A stretch of DNA of 64,000 nucleotides from an uncultured Synergistales bacterium (GTDB lineage: Bacteria > Synergistota > Synergistia > Synergistales > Aminobacteriaceae): the NCBI GenBank assembly GCA_905235735.1, contig CAJOMU010000005.1, forward strand, positions 62,001 through 126,000, written 5' to 3'. Below the pieces are notes generated by a model. That model searched no databases. It was not told the origin of the DNA and was given only the letters and a program-made list of their open reading frames with translations. Both the position numbers and the translations under genes were made by a program. Every line of letters starts with the position of its first letter. Within the stretch, counting starts at the first letter, position 1. Below, in pieces: positions 26,571-35,845 of this stretch.

Positions 26571-28553
26571 GTGATTGACGACAGAGAAATAAAAGAAGAC
26601 CTTGAAGAAGTAATGAAGAAATATGACCGTGAATCCAACGTGAGAATCTGGGAAGGAACTCCCGCAGTGATTGTACGCTGGGTATCTGCATTGTTCTCAC
26701 TGTACTGCATATACGTTACGCTATTCAGCACAGCAATGCCTGAAGTGAGACTGAATATGTTTCTTGGCCTGATACTTATCATAGGCTACCTTCATTACCC
26801 AATACGAAAGACGACACAGAGAGTGAATCATATTCCCATATACGACATAATAATAATGCTTGCAGGAGTTATACCGTTCTTCTATTTTGCGTTCAATGCC
26901 GAGAGCATAATCAAACTTGCACTGAGAGTAACAAGCCCCCGAAACCCGAACTATCATATGATGATAACGATGGCAGTGCTTGCAATTCTCTCGACAATGG
27001 AATTATGCCGCCGCTGTGTTGGGATTCCGATATTATGTGTAGTGAGTTTACTGATGATTTATGCGTTCTCTACAGTTAGATTCGGAAAGGTTCTTTATGA
27101 TCTCTTCTATTCAACAGGAGACGGACTGAGAAGCGTACCGATAGAAGTATGTGCGAAATATATTGTAGTGTTCATTATATTCGGAGCATTTCTTGAACGT
27201 ACAGGAATATCATCGTTCTTCATCAATTTGGCAAATGCAATCGCAGGAGCAAGTGCAGGAGGCCCGGCAAAAGTTGCGGTAATATCATCTGCATTATGCG
27301 GAATGGTCTCAGGTTCGAGTGTGGGCAATACGGTTACGACAGGTTCAGTTACGATTCCGATGATGAAACGCACAGGATATAAGCCGGAATTTGCTGGAGC
27401 AGTCGAAGCGGCAGCATCAACAGGAGGACAGATAATGCCGCCTATAATGGGAGCAGCAGCTTTCTTAATGGCTGAATACATGGGCATTCCGTATTCACAG
27501 GTTGCGTTGAAAGCGATATTGCCTGCTGTGTTATATTTTGCGGGGATATATATTGCGGTTCATCTTGAGGCGAAGAAACTCGGACTCAAAGGAATTCCGA
27601 AAGAAGAACTTCCCCGAATAATACATCTGCTTCCGAAAATATATCTTTTGCTTCCTCTGGTCATACTCGTTATCATGGTCTCAACGAACATGTACACGAT
27701 GCAATTCTCTGCGGCAGTAGCGATAGGCATATCGATTCTTGTTGGACTGTTCAATTCTGATGAGAGGCTGACGTTCAGGAAGATAATTGATGCGTTAGAG
27801 GCAGGCGGGAGAGGAACGATAACGGTAGCTGTAGCGTGTGCAATGGCAGGACTGGTTGCGGGGTGCATAACGTCAACGGGACTTGCGAGCGAACTCATCA
27901 CAATGGTCGTGAATGTCTCAGGAGGTCATGCATTCATTGCGTTGGTCTTAACGATGATATGTTGCATCATTCTGGGAATGGGAGTTCCTACGACAGCGAA
28001 CTATTGCATAATGGCGGCGACATGTGCACCGATATTAATGGCACCAGCAATAGGAATAGAGAAAGTATGCGCACATTTCTTTGTGTTCTATTTCGGAATA
28101 GTTGCGGACATTACGCCTCCTGTAGCACTTGCGGCATATGCAGGTTCAGCAATAGCGAAAGCCTCGCCGATGAAGACAGCGTTTAATGCCACGAGACTGG
28201 CAATAGCGGCGTTCATTGTGCCGTATATTTTTGCGTTTACACCTGCGATGTTATTTGAGAATGTTGAACCCGTAATCGAGATTGCGAATGCCGGGCCATT
28301 ACTCACGAACATACTGATTGCACTTGAGATTGCGGTTATCTGTGCGACTTCATTGCTTGGGATATTTGGTGTAGCTGCTGCGCTGAATGGATATTTATTC
28401 GGACAAATGAATATTCTTATGAGAGTAATAATTTGTGCTGGAGGATTATGCATGATGATTCCGGGACTTATGAGTGATGTGATAGGACTTGTGCTTGTCG
28501 GATTAGTTTATGCAGTTCAGTACATGAGACGTGATTTGAATCCTTCACTATGA
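26571..28553 (+). CDS. TRAP permease, fused DctQ-DctM (TAXI type)
   Basis: About 660 residues. The first 170 hold four membrane segments equal to the small DctQ subunit, and the remainder holds the twelve-helix DctM subunit with AGASAGGPAKVAVISSALCG, SVGNTVTTGSVTIPMMK and GMGVPTTANYCIMA. This 4+12 fusion is standard for TAXI-dependent TRAP carriers. It moves its substrate with a sodium gradient, by analogy to the family. The GTG at 26571 is chosen: AAGGAG ends 8 bases before it, while an in-frame GTG at 26562 overlaps that site. Confidence 0.94.
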   Translation: MIDDREIKEDLEEVMKKYDRESNVRIWEGTPAVIVRWVSALFSLYCIYVTLFSTAMPEVRLNMFLGLILIIGYLHYPIRKTTQRVNHIPIYDIIIMLAGVIPFFYFAFNAESIIKLALRVTSPRNPNYHMMITMAVLAILSTMELCRRCVGIPILCVVSLLMIYAFSTVRFGKVLYDLFYSTGDGLRSVPIEVCAKYIVVFIIFGAFLERTGISSFFINLANAIAGASAGGPAKVAVISSALCGMVSGSSVGNTVTTGSVTIPMMKRTGYKPEFAGAVEAAASTGGQIMPPIMGAAAFLMAEYMGIPYSQVALKAILPAVLYFAGIYIAVHLEAKKLGLKGIPKEELPRIIHLLPKIYLLLPLVILVIMVSTNMYTMQFSAAVAIGISILVGLFNSDERLTFRKIIDALEAGGRGTITVAVACAMAGLVAGCITSTGLASELITMVVNVSGGHAFIALVLTMICCIILGMGVPTTANYCIMAATCAPILMAPAIGIEKVCAHFFVFYFGIVADITPPVALAAYAGSAIAKASPMKTAFNATRLAIAAFIVPYIFAFTPAMLFENVEPVIEIANAGPLLTNILIALEIAVICATSLLGIFGVAAALNGYLFGQMNILMRVIICAGGLCMMIPGLMSDVIGLVLVGLVYAVQYMRRDLNPSL

Positions 28554-28611
28554 TATGAAAGAGTGTGCTATAATAACTCAAATTTCACAAATCATAAATT
28601 CAGAAGGGAGC

Positions 28612-28639
28612 TTGACAAAATGATTGGACGTTGTATAAT
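28612..28639 (+). promoter_or_regulatory. Promoter with repeat-bearing start region
   Basis: TTGACA (28612-28617), 16-bp spacer, TATAAT (28634-28639): both boxes are consensus. Transcription should begin inside the pentanucleotide repeat that follows. Confidence 0.75.
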
Positions 28640-28640
28640 G

Positions 28641-28665
28641 GTCAAGTCAAGTCAAGTCAAGTCAA
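28641..28665 (+). repeat. Five tandem GTCAA units
   Basis: Perfect (GTCAA)x5 starting one base after the -10 box. Such short tandem repeats can change copy number by slippage; here this would change the start site region and leader length, not a reading frame. Confidence 0.9.
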
Positions 28666-28719
28666 CTATTGTCTTTTAACAGGCATTAATAATCAGCACA
28701 AGATAGACAGAGAAGATAA

Positions 28720-28757
28720 GTGCTCCGTTTGCTTTTATGCATTCGGGGCATTTTTGC
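28720..28757 (+). terminator. Terminator-like hairpin in the leader of the glycan operon
   Basis: TGCTCCG (28721-28727) pairs with CGGGGCA (28744-28750), seven pairs with one G-U, followed by TTTTT. It lies between the promoter and the gene at 28774, so it either attenuates that operon or ends a short RNA of about 110 nt. Confidence 0.55.
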
Positions 28758-28773
28758 GTTCGGGGGCAGTGCT

Positions 28774-29784
28774 ATGACCCTGAAGGAACTCAAAGACAGG
28801 CTCAAGAATAAGCCATTTATGCGTCCTGTTGTATATATCTGGAAAGTAATACGACATCCCAGAAGATTTGTGCGATATGTCATGGCTAGGTTCTTTTTCG
28901 GCGGAATGCTGAAGGCAAAGAAGGATAATGAAGTTTACTTGTTGCTTGGCGGAGCTATAGGAGACAATGTATATGGCCTTGCGTATCTTGATGAGCTTAG
29001 AAAGAAATTCCCTGATAAAAAAATAACGGCATTCAGTACACCATTGAACTCACGCATTCTGAGTACCTATAGAGAGATTGATGACGTAAATCTGTCTGAT
29101 GAAGTTCATGAAAATCTTTGTAAACTTTTGCATCCTGGTATGCCTGCGAATGTGTTATGGCAGTATTCAGCATTTAATATGTTCATACCTATTCCTGCTT
29201 TTTATAGTGATGTTTGGAAGTCTTCAAGGAAAGCTACTCTCTTCAACATGAGACGCATATTTAACCTCACAAATGATGCAGAAATCACATATCACAATCT
29301 CCCCAAAATGCCGGTAAAAGCAATAAAAGACTTTGAACACATCAAGAACAGGGTCGTTATCATTCATCCTTATCCACATTACAGACAGGAATATCATGAA
29401 GATATATATGGCCCAATATGCGAAGAACTAAATCGGAGAAGCTACATTATTTTCACAAACGTTATCAGGGAACAGAAACCCGTAAAAGGTACAGAGGCTT
29501 TACGCTGCAGCATTGAGGAATTATACAGCATAGCTTGTGATGTCCCGCTGATTGTAGGGGGAAGAGGTGGAATACTCGATCTGTTGATACCATCAGGTAT
29601 AAACATGTTTGCTATTTATGAAAGTCATAGTGAATTTGAGTTTTTCCCGTTATATGAATGGAAGAGCAAAGGCAAAATTGAAGAAGTGAAAGTGAAAGTT
29701 TCGGATGAAGATTCGCTGAAATCCTTTTATGAAAGATTCAGATCCTTCCTTGACGAACTCAAACAGGAGGGACGCATATCATGA
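28774..29784 (+). CDS. Glycosyltransferase family 9-like protein
   Basis: 336 residues. The segment LLGGAIGDNVYGLAYLDELRKKFP near residue 55 (core GGAIGDNVYGLAYLDEL) resembles the first Rossmann strand and helix of heptosyltransferases of family GT9, and GGRGGILDLL near 270 resembles their nucleotide-sugar loop. It probably transfers a sugar to an LPS or glycan acceptor at the inner membrane face. The ATG at 28774 follows a weak GGGGGC; a GTG at 28720 lies in the terminator hairpin and is disfavoured. It overlaps the next gene by ATGA, so the two are translationally coupled. Confidence 0.65.
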   Translation: MTLKELKDRLKNKPFMRPVVYIWKVIRHPRRFVRYVMARFFFGGMLKAKKDNEVYLLLGGAIGDNVYGLAYLDELRKKFPDKKITAFSTPLNSRILSTYREIDDVNLSDEVHENLCKLLHPGMPANVLWQYSAFNMFIPIPAFYSDVWKSSRKATLFNMRRIFNLTNDAEITYHNLPKMPVKAIKDFEHIKNRVVIIHPYPHYRQEYHEDIYGPICEELNRRSYIIFTNVIREQKPVKGTEALRCSIEELYSIACDVPLIVGGRGGILDLLIPSGINMFAIYESHSEFEFFPLYEWKSKGKIEEVKVKVSDEDSLKSFYERFRSFLDELKQEGRIS

Positions 29785-31301
29785 ATCACATTATCATTCA
29801 GGCAGGCGGAAGAGGTTCTCGTATGGACAGACTCACCCGCAATAAACCTAAGCCCCTCGTACCAGTGAATAACCTTCCGATCATGTTTCACCTGTTCAGA
29901 AAGTATCCGAACGCAGAATATGCAATCATCGCAGACTACAAAGCTGATGTTCTCGAAAAGTATCTGCATGAATTCGCACCTTCAGAACTGAAATATACAC
30001 TCATTCGCAGTACAGGCAGAAAAGGAACGTGTTCAGGAATTCATGATGCATTAGACACATTGCCGGATAAAATTCCCTTCATGCTCATCTGGTGCGATCT
30101 GATTCTCCCTCCTGAATATGAACTCCCAGATTTGAATCTTCATGAACGTAACATAATCGGTATCTCAAAAGATTTCCCGTGCAGATGGAAATACGAACAT
30201 GATATTTTCTCTGAAGAACGAAGCGAATCACAAGGTGTTGCAGGACACTTCATATTTCATGATAAAGCATGTCTCTCTGATGTTCCACTTGAAGGCGAAT
30301 TCGTGAAATGGCTTCAGGAAAAAAATTTCGTCTTCGATGAACAGCCGCTCTATAAGACCCGTGAATATGGATTATACAGCGAATGGGAAAAACTGCCGAA
30401 GTCAAGATGCAGACCGTTCAACCGAATCACTTTCGACGGAGATAAACTCATCAAAGAAGGAATTGATTCACAGGGACTAGCTTTAGCTGAACGAGAAGTA
30501 AAATGGTACAGACAGATTCAGGGACATCACTTCACGAATATTCCAGAGATATATAACTTCAAGCCCTTAGTAATGGAACGCATTAACGGCAGGAATATTT
30601 ATGAGTACACTGACATTGAAAACAAGAAGAAACGCGAGATACTGAATCAAATTGTCTCATGCCTAAAGCATGTTCACGAACTCGGAAGCATTGAGTCGGA
30701 CATGGCCAGCTATTATGATGCGTATCTTGGGAAGACGTATGACAGGCTCAAGAAGGTACGTAATCTTGTTCCCTTTGCCAATGATGAGCTAATCACAATC
30801 AACGGAATATCTTGCAGGAATATATTTTACTGTCAGGACATCACAGAACGAATCATAATGAGCTATTTTCCGAAACGCTTCGTATTCCTTCATGGTGATT
30901 GCACGTTCAGCAACATGATGCTCCGTGAGAATTCAGAACCTGTTCTTATTGACCCAAGAGGTTACTTCGGAAAGACTGAGATATTCGGAGACCCTGCATA
31001 TGACTGGGTGAAATTATATTATTCGCTCGTCAGCAATTACGATCAGTTCAACCTGAAACGCTTTGACCTCTTCATCAATGATGATAATGTTAAACTCAAC
31101 ATCGATTCAAACAAATGGGAAGGACTTGAAGATTATTTCTTTGAGCTTCTTGACGGTGAGGTTACACGTGCTCAAATGAAAATACTGCTTGCTGTCATTT
31201 GGTTATCACTCACTACATATGCATGGGAAGATTATGATTCTATATGCGGTGCGTTCTATAACGGATTGCTTTATCTTGAGGAAGCACTAAATCTCGCATA
31301 A
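29781..31301 (+). CDS. Nucleotidyltransferase-kinase fusion (LicC/LicA-like layout)
   Basis: 506 residues. Residues 1 to about 220 are a sugar-nucleotide or choline-phosphate type nucleotidyltransferase: QAGGRGSRMDRLT then NKPKPLVPVNNLP. Residues about 225-506 are an aminoglycoside/choline kinase fold: the catalytic loop HGDCTFSNMM near 371 and the metal-binding LIDPRG near 391. One polypeptide could therefore phosphorylate a small alcohol or sugar and then activate it with NTP, as separate LicA and LicC do for choline. The true substrate is unknown. It is coupled by ATGA to the upstream glycosyltransferase, which supports a role in surface-glycan decoration. Confidence 0.75.
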   Translation: MNHIIIQAGGRGSRMDRLTRNKPKPLVPVNNLPIMFHLFRKYPNAEYAIIADYKADVLEKYLHEFAPSELKYTLIRSTGRKGTCSGIHDALDTLPDKIPFMLIWCDLILPPEYELPDLNLHERNIIGISKDFPCRWKYEHDIFSEERSESQGVAGHFIFHDKACLSDVPLEGEFVKWLQEKNFVFDEQPLYKTREYGLYSEWEKLPKSRCRPFNRITFDGDKLIKEGIDSQGLALAEREVKWYRQIQGHHFTNIPEIYNFKPLVMERINGRNIYEYTDIENKKKREILNQIVSCLKHVHELGSIESDMASYYDAYLGKTYDRLKKVRNLVPFANDELITINGISCRNIFYCQDITERIIMSYFPKRFVFLHGDCTFSNMMLRENSEPVLIDPRGYFGKTEIFGDPAYDWVKLYYSLVSNYDQFNLKRFDLFINDDNVKLNIDSNKWEGLEDYFFELLDGEVTRAQMKILLAVIWLSLTTYAWEDYDSICGAFYNGLLYLEEALNLA

Positions 31302-31303
31302 AC

Positions 31304-31337
31304 AAAAATGCAGGTCATGAGTTCTTCACGGCCTGCA
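31304..31337 (-). terminator. Terminator of the ftsH-glmU-prs strand
   Basis: On the minus strand TGCAGGCCGTG pairs with CATGACCTGCA (10 of 11 positions) and is followed by TTTTTG. It lies between convergent genes. Confidence 0.8.
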
Positions 31338-31362
31338 CAATCTATTCTTCATATTCTTATTC

Positions 31363-32319
31363 TTAATCTGACATGTTGCTTATCGATTCTTCATCGTGTA
31401 CCCGTCTTATTGCCTCCGCAAATATCGGCGCAATCGTTAGCTGTAATATCTTATCCGTCATCTTCTCCTTCGGAATCGGAATCGTGTCCGAGAATATTAA
31501 CTTCTCAATCGATGACTTGCTGATGTTCTCCATCGCATTTCCCGACAGCACTGCATGTGTCGCACACGCATACACACGTTCGCATCCCCTCTCAACTAAA
31601 CCGTCTGCTGCATGGCATATCGTACCTGCCGTATCGATAATATCATCAACGAGAACCGCAACACGTCCCTTAACATTTCCGACAATGTCCATTACCTGAG
31701 ACTGATTCGCTACGTCATATGAACGTCTCTTATCGACAATCGCTATGTCTGTGTCCAGCATCACCGCAAACTTTCTAGCCCTCGATACTCCTCCTACATC
31801 TGGCGATACCACAACAACACGCTTCTCTTTCAGGTCTTCCGCAAGAAAACTCTTCATGTACAATTTCATTCCCGTTAGATGATCTACTGGAATGTCAAAG
31901 AAGCCCTGAATCTGTCCTGTGTGAAGGTCAGCAGTAATCACTCGGTCAATTCCTCCGTGAGTGATTAGATTCGCTACCAGCTTGGCCGTAATTGGTTCTC
32001 TCGGTTTCGCTTTTCTGTCCTGACGTGCATATCCGAAATACGGAATCACTGCATTAACATAATGAGCTGATGCCCGTCTCATTGCATCGGCCATGATGAG
32101 AAGCTCCATGATATTTTCATTCGTTGGATCACATGTCGGCTGTATCAGGAACACATCTGATCCTCGTACCGCCTCATTCAGTGATACCCCTATTTCTCCG
32201 TCTGAGAATCTAAATATCTTCATGTCTGACAATGGAACATTGAGTGATTTGCTTATGCGTTCTGAAAATTCACGATGTGCTGTGCCGGAAAATATTTTCA
32301 AACTGTTTCCTCTGGACAA
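31363..32319 (-). CDS. prs: Ribose-phosphate pyrophosphokinase
   Basis: 318 residues, full length. It makes PRPP from ribose-5-phosphate and ATP for nucleotide, His and NAD synthesis. Diagnostic stretches: FSDGEIGVSLNEAVRG, the catalytic flap ARQDRKAKPREPITAK, DLHTGQIQGFFDIPVDHL, and the PRPP loop VLVDDIIDTAGT. A TTG start at 32319 is supported by GAGGAGG 8 bases ahead. It follows glmU on the same strand, a frequent bacterial pair. Confidence 0.97.
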   Translation of the reverse strand: MSRGNSLKIFSGTAHREFSERISKSLNVPLSDMKIFRFSDGEIGVSLNEAVRGSDVFLIQPTCDPTNENIMELLIMADAMRRASAHYVNAVIPYFGYARQDRKAKPREPITAKLVANLITHGGIDRVITADLHTGQIQGFFDIPVDHLTGMKLYMKSFLAEDLKEKRVVVVSPDVGGVSRARKFAVMLDTDIAIVDKRRSYDVANQSQVMDIVGNVKGRVAVLVDDIIDTAGTICHAADGLVERGCERVYACATHAVLSGNAMENISKSSIEKLIFSDTIPIPKEKMTDKILQLTIAPIFAEAIRRVHDEESISNMSD

Positions 32320-32339
32320 GATTATTCCTCCTCAGGTTA

Positions 32340-33725
32340 TTATTGTTGTGATGACTTGATAATACGCTTCCTTAATGACCAATCCGCAATATTCTTCTGT
32401 CGTGCCCTGCCTACTCCTAATGCGTTTTCAGGGACTACTTGCGTTATTACGGAACCTGCCGCCGTTGCTGCTCCGTCTTCAACTTCAACAGGTGCTACGA
32501 ACATCGTATTTGATCCTATGAAACAGTTATTGCCGATATGAGTTTTGTTCTTATGCTCGCCGTCATAATTGCACGTTATGCTTCCTGCTCCTATGTTTAC
32601 ATCATGGCCGAGCGTCGCATCTCCCATGTATGAAAGGTGCGGTACTTTTGAGCCTTCACCGATTGATGAATTTTTAAGTTCAACGAATTTCCCAGCGTAT
32701 GCATTCCTCTCAAGGCATGAACCATCACGAATGTACACGAATGCTCCGACCTTTGAGCCTTCTTTGAGTTCACTGTTCTCAATCACTGCATATGCCGTTA
32801 TCCGAACATTATCGCCTATGATTGCATTCGTCAAAATTGAACCTGAACCTATGTATGCATTTGAACCTATCACACTTTCACCGTATATCTGAACATTCGG
32901 CATAATGACAGCATCACTAGACAGCTTTACGTCAGAGCCGATATATACGCTCGATGTGTCAGGAATACGAACTCCTTCATTCAGCCAGTGAGATATTATT
33001 CTCTCACGCATTACACATGATACGTCAGAGAGTTCACGCTGTGTATTCACGCCTAACATATCGCCTTCAGGCATAATGAACGCTCCTGTAGACATACCTG
33101 CATCATTCATCAGGCCAAGTGAATCGGTTATATAGTATTCTTTCTGTGAGTTGTTATTCGTTATGTTGTATATTATCTTTTCGAGGGATTTCACTTTGAA
33201 TGCATAGCACCCTGCGTTGACTTCATGAATCTCTTTTTGTTCGGGCGATGCGTCTTTGAATTCTATTATGCTTACTGAATTATCTTTGCGTATTATCCTT
33301 CCGTATGAGGCCGGATCTTTTGCATTGAACGTGATTACTGTGCAGTCGTTCTTACCGCATGATTCGATTAATTCTTTCAGGCTTTCAGTCTGCATTAAAG
33401 GCAGGTCTCCGTTCAGAACTATCAGATCGTCATAGTCCTTCCAGAATTCCCGCGCTGTCTTCACTGCATGGCCTGTACCTAATTGTTCACGCTGCCATAA
33501 CACTTTTACTGAATGAAATTTTTTCCTGACGTGTTCTTCGACTAATTCACCGCCTGAACCAACAAGTACACATACATTTTCGGGATTTATTCCTACTGAT
33601 AGGGCGTTCTGAATCACATAATCTATCACTGGTTTATCCAGAACAGGCTGTAACACTTTGGGTAATGCGCTCTTCATTCGTGTGCCCTTTCCGGCTGCCA
33701 TGATGAGAACGCACAGCTTATTCAT
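32340..33725 (-). CDS. glmU: Bifunctional GlmU (UDP-GlcNAc synthesis)
   Basis: 461 residues. The N-terminal pyrophosphorylase domain opens with LIMAAGKGTRMKSALPKVLQP; the C-terminal half is a left-handed beta-helix of hexapeptide repeats with the acetyltransferase residues in a HIGNNCFIGSN-type region. It acetylates glucosamine-1-phosphate and forms UDP-GlcNAc for peptidoglycan and lipid A. The ATG at 33725 is preferred since GAGGTGA lies about 9 bases before it; the GTG and ATG just upstream overlap the ribosome site. tRNA-Gln is immediately upstream on the same strand. Confidence 0.96.
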   Translation of the reverse strand: MNKLCVLIMAAGKGTRMKSALPKVLQPVLDKPVIDYVIQNALSVGINPENVCVLVGSGGELVEEHVRKKFHSVKVLWQREQLGTGHAVKTAREFWKDYDDLIVLNGDLPLMQTESLKELIESCGKNDCTVITFNAKDPASYGRIIRKDNSVSIIEFKDASPEQKEIHEVNAGCYAFKVKSLEKIIYNITNNNSQKEYYITDSLGLMNDAGMSTGAFIMPEGDMLGVNTQRELSDVSCVMRERIISHWLNEGVRIPDTSSVYIGSDVKLSSDAVIMPNVQIYGESVIGSNAYIGSGSILTNAIIGDNVRITAYAVIENSELKEGSKVGAFVYIRDGSCLERNAYAGKFVELKNSSIGEGSKVPHLSYMGDATLGHDVNIGAGSITCNYDGEHKNKTHIGNNCFIGSNTMFVAPVEVEDGAATAAGSVITQVVPENALGVGRARQKNIADWSLRKRIIKSSQQ

Positions 33726-33751
33726 GACTTGCATCACCTCTGATATTCACG

Positions 33752-33825
33752 TGGCTGGGATGGATGGATTCGAACCATCATTACGGGATCCAAAGTCCAG
33801 CGTCCTGCCATTGGACGACATCCCA
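33752..33825 (-). tRNA. tRNA-Gln (TTG)
   Basis: Cloverleaf on the minus strand with acceptor TGGGATG/CATCCCA, anticodon loop CTTTGGA (anticodon TTG), T arm GGTTCGAATCC and encoded CCA. The anticodon stem CTGGA/TCCCG has one T-C mismatch. A TATAAT (33841-33846 complement) followed by CTCGCGTT lies upstream, inside the intergenic space after ftsH. Confidence 0.93.
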
Positions 33826-33857
33826 ACTCAAACGCGAGTAATTATATCACGTACTCT

Positions 33858-35765
33858 CTATGCAAGAAAATCTTTGCTGCCTGTTTCAGGAAGTGAATCG
33901 ATTCTTGTCTTTGGGAGTTCAGGTTTCGATTCGTTCGCTTCTTCTTCGTTCATGAGCTTCTCGAATTCTTCCGCATCAATAACTTCACGTTCAAGGAGTA
34001 CATTCGCAATCTTATCCATTAATTCGCGTCTTGATGTGAGAATTTCTTTTGCAGTCTCGTAACATGAATCGATTATCGCTTTAACCTCTTTATCGATTGA
34101 GTATGCAATCTCCTCGCTGTAATTCCTGTCCTCCGAAATATCCCGTCCTAAGAATATTTCTTCGCGTTTGTTCCCAAGTTTAACGAGGCCAAGTGTCTCA
34201 CTCATTCCCAGTTGCGTAACCATTTGTCTTGCTGTCTGAGTCGCACGTTCAAGGTCATTTGCCGCACCGCTCGTTACGTCATTGAACACTATCTCTTCGG
34301 ATACACGTCCACTGAGTAAAACTGAGATTCGATTCATGAGTTCAGACTTCGAGATTAGGAATCTGTCTTCTTCAGGGACTTGCAATGTATATCCTAGTGC
34401 CGCATGTCCTCTCGGTATGATTGATATTTTGTGTACTGGGTCTGAACCCGGAAGTATCTTCGCGACTATTGCATGACCTGTTTCATGATATGCGATAATC
34501 TTTTTCTCATGGTCATTAATGAGCCTGCTCTTACGTTCAGGGCCTGCCATAACTCGTTCAATTCCTTCTTCGAGTTCCTCCATTCCGATTTTTTCCTTGT
34601 CATGACGTGCCGCTAACAGTGCCGCTTCATTCACGAGGTTCTCTAAGTCTGCTCCAACCATACCTGGAGTACTGCGTGCGAGTATGCTGACGTTCACATC
34701 ATCTGCAAACTGTTTATCCTTCATGTGAACCTTCAGAATTTCCTCACGCCCTTTCACATCAGGACGATCTACGGTTATGTGTCTGTCAAAGCGTCCGGGA
34801 CGTAAGAGTGCAGGGTCTAAAATGTCAGGTCTGTTAGTGGCGGCAATAAGAATCGTACTGCTCGTATCATCAAATCCGTCAAGCTCAACAAGCAATTGAT
34901 TTAATGTCTGTTCTCGTTCATCATGGCCTCCCCCTAAACCTGCTCCTCTGTGTCTTCCTACTGCGTCCATTTCATCGATGAAGATTATGCAGGGCTGATA
35001 TTTCTTGGCCTGTTCAAAGAGGTCTCTCACTCTCGCAGCACCAACACCTACGAACATTTCAACGAAGTCTGAACCCGACACACTGAAGAATGGTACATCA
35101 GCTTCACCAGCAGCAGCACGTGCAAGCAAAGTCTTTCCTGTTCCGGGAGGGCCTACAAGCAATACGCCTTTTGGAACTCTTGCACCTAACTTGCGAAACT
35201 TTTCGGGATTCTTGAGGAAATGAATCACTTCCTGAAGTTCTTCTTTCGATTCCTCACAGCCAGCTACATCATTGAATGTAACTTTAGGTTTGTTGTCGAG
35301 GAATAATTTTGCTTTGCTTCGACCAAATGACATGATTCGCCCTCCGCCTCCCTGCATGTTGTAGAGGAAGTATATCCATACGCCGATGAGTAACAGCGTT
35401 GGGAATAACGATGTCATCAAACTCATCCACCACGTATTTTTCTGCGGGGCTTCAACCGTAACTGTTATTCCCTTTGCTATGGCTCTGTCTGCTATGCCTG
35501 TAACATCAAGCCCGTATGTTAAGAACCTCTGACCGTCAACAAGTTCTCCCTGAAACGTTGCAGATGTCGATTCACCTGGCACTGTGTTATTCCGAATCTG
35601 AAGAACGCGTACATGTCCTGCGTCTAACTCCTTGAGAAACTCACTGTAAGCTATCTCGTCATATTGTTTCTGAACTTCTTCGGGCGTTAAGAACGTGTTC
35701 ACCATCGTAATCACTACGAGAACGAGCACAAGATAAAGTCCGAGATTTTTCACGACCTTATTCAA
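33858..35765 (-). CDS. ftsH: Membrane AAA+ metalloprotease FtsH
   Basis: About 635 residues. Two membrane segments flank a small periplasmic domain (about 6-24 and 95-115). The AAA domain carries GPPGTGKT, Walker B IIFIDEMD, and the second region of homology [18 protein letters not shown] (core [11 protein letters not shown]). The zinc protease motif HETGH lies in the C-terminal third. It degrades membrane and regulatory proteins such as LpxC in LPS-bearing bacteria. The TTG at 35765 is preferred because GGAGGG is 11 bases ahead; an ATG 14 codons earlier lies before this site. Confidence 0.97.
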   Translation of the reverse strand: MNKVVKNLGLYLVLVLVVITMVNTFLTPEEVQKQYDEIAYSEFLKELDAGHVRVLQIRNNTVPGESTSATFQGELVDGQRFLTYGLDVTGIADRAIAKGITVTVEAPQKNTWWMSLMTSLFPTLLLIGVWIYFLYNMQGGGGRIMSFGRSKAKLFLDNKPKVTFNDVAGCEESKEELQEVIHFLKNPEKFRKLGARVPKGVLLVGPPGTGKTLLARAAAGEADVPFFSVSGSDFVEMFVGVGAARVRDLFEQAKKYQPCIIFIDEMDAVGRHRGAGLGGGHDEREQTLNQLLVELDGFDDTSSTILIAATNRPDILDPALLRPGRFDRHITVDRPDVKGREEILKVHMKDKQFADDVNVSILARSTPGMVGADLENLVNEAALLAARHDKEKIGMEELEEGIERVMAGPERKSRLINDHEKKIIAYHETGHAIVAKILPGSDPVHKISIIPRGHAALGYTLQVPEEDRFLISKSELMNRISVLLSGRVSEEIVFNDVTSGAANDLERATQTARQMVTQLGMSETLGLVKLGNKREEIFLGRDISEDRNYSEEIAYSIDKEVKAIIDSCYETAKEILTSRRELMDKIANVLLEREVIDAEEFEKLMNEEEANESKPELPKTRIDSLPETGSKDFLA

Positions 35766-35845
35766 GATAGATAGTTCCCTCCATTTGATGATATATAATG
35801 AAATCAAAGAATATCAAGCATTATAACAGAGGGGGATAAAAATTT

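Noticed and set aside
28620-28679. A 19-codon frame beginning ATG at 28620 that spans the GTCAA repeat, as a possible switchable leader peptide
   Set aside because: The ATG lies upstream of the expected transcription start (about 28646), and an in-frame stop at 28717-28719 prevents fusion to the downstream gene with any copy number.
35766-35807. Upstream ATG of ftsH adding 14 residues
   Set aside because: The GGAGGG ribosome site lies after it and before the TTG at 35765; the added residues are not FtsH-like.
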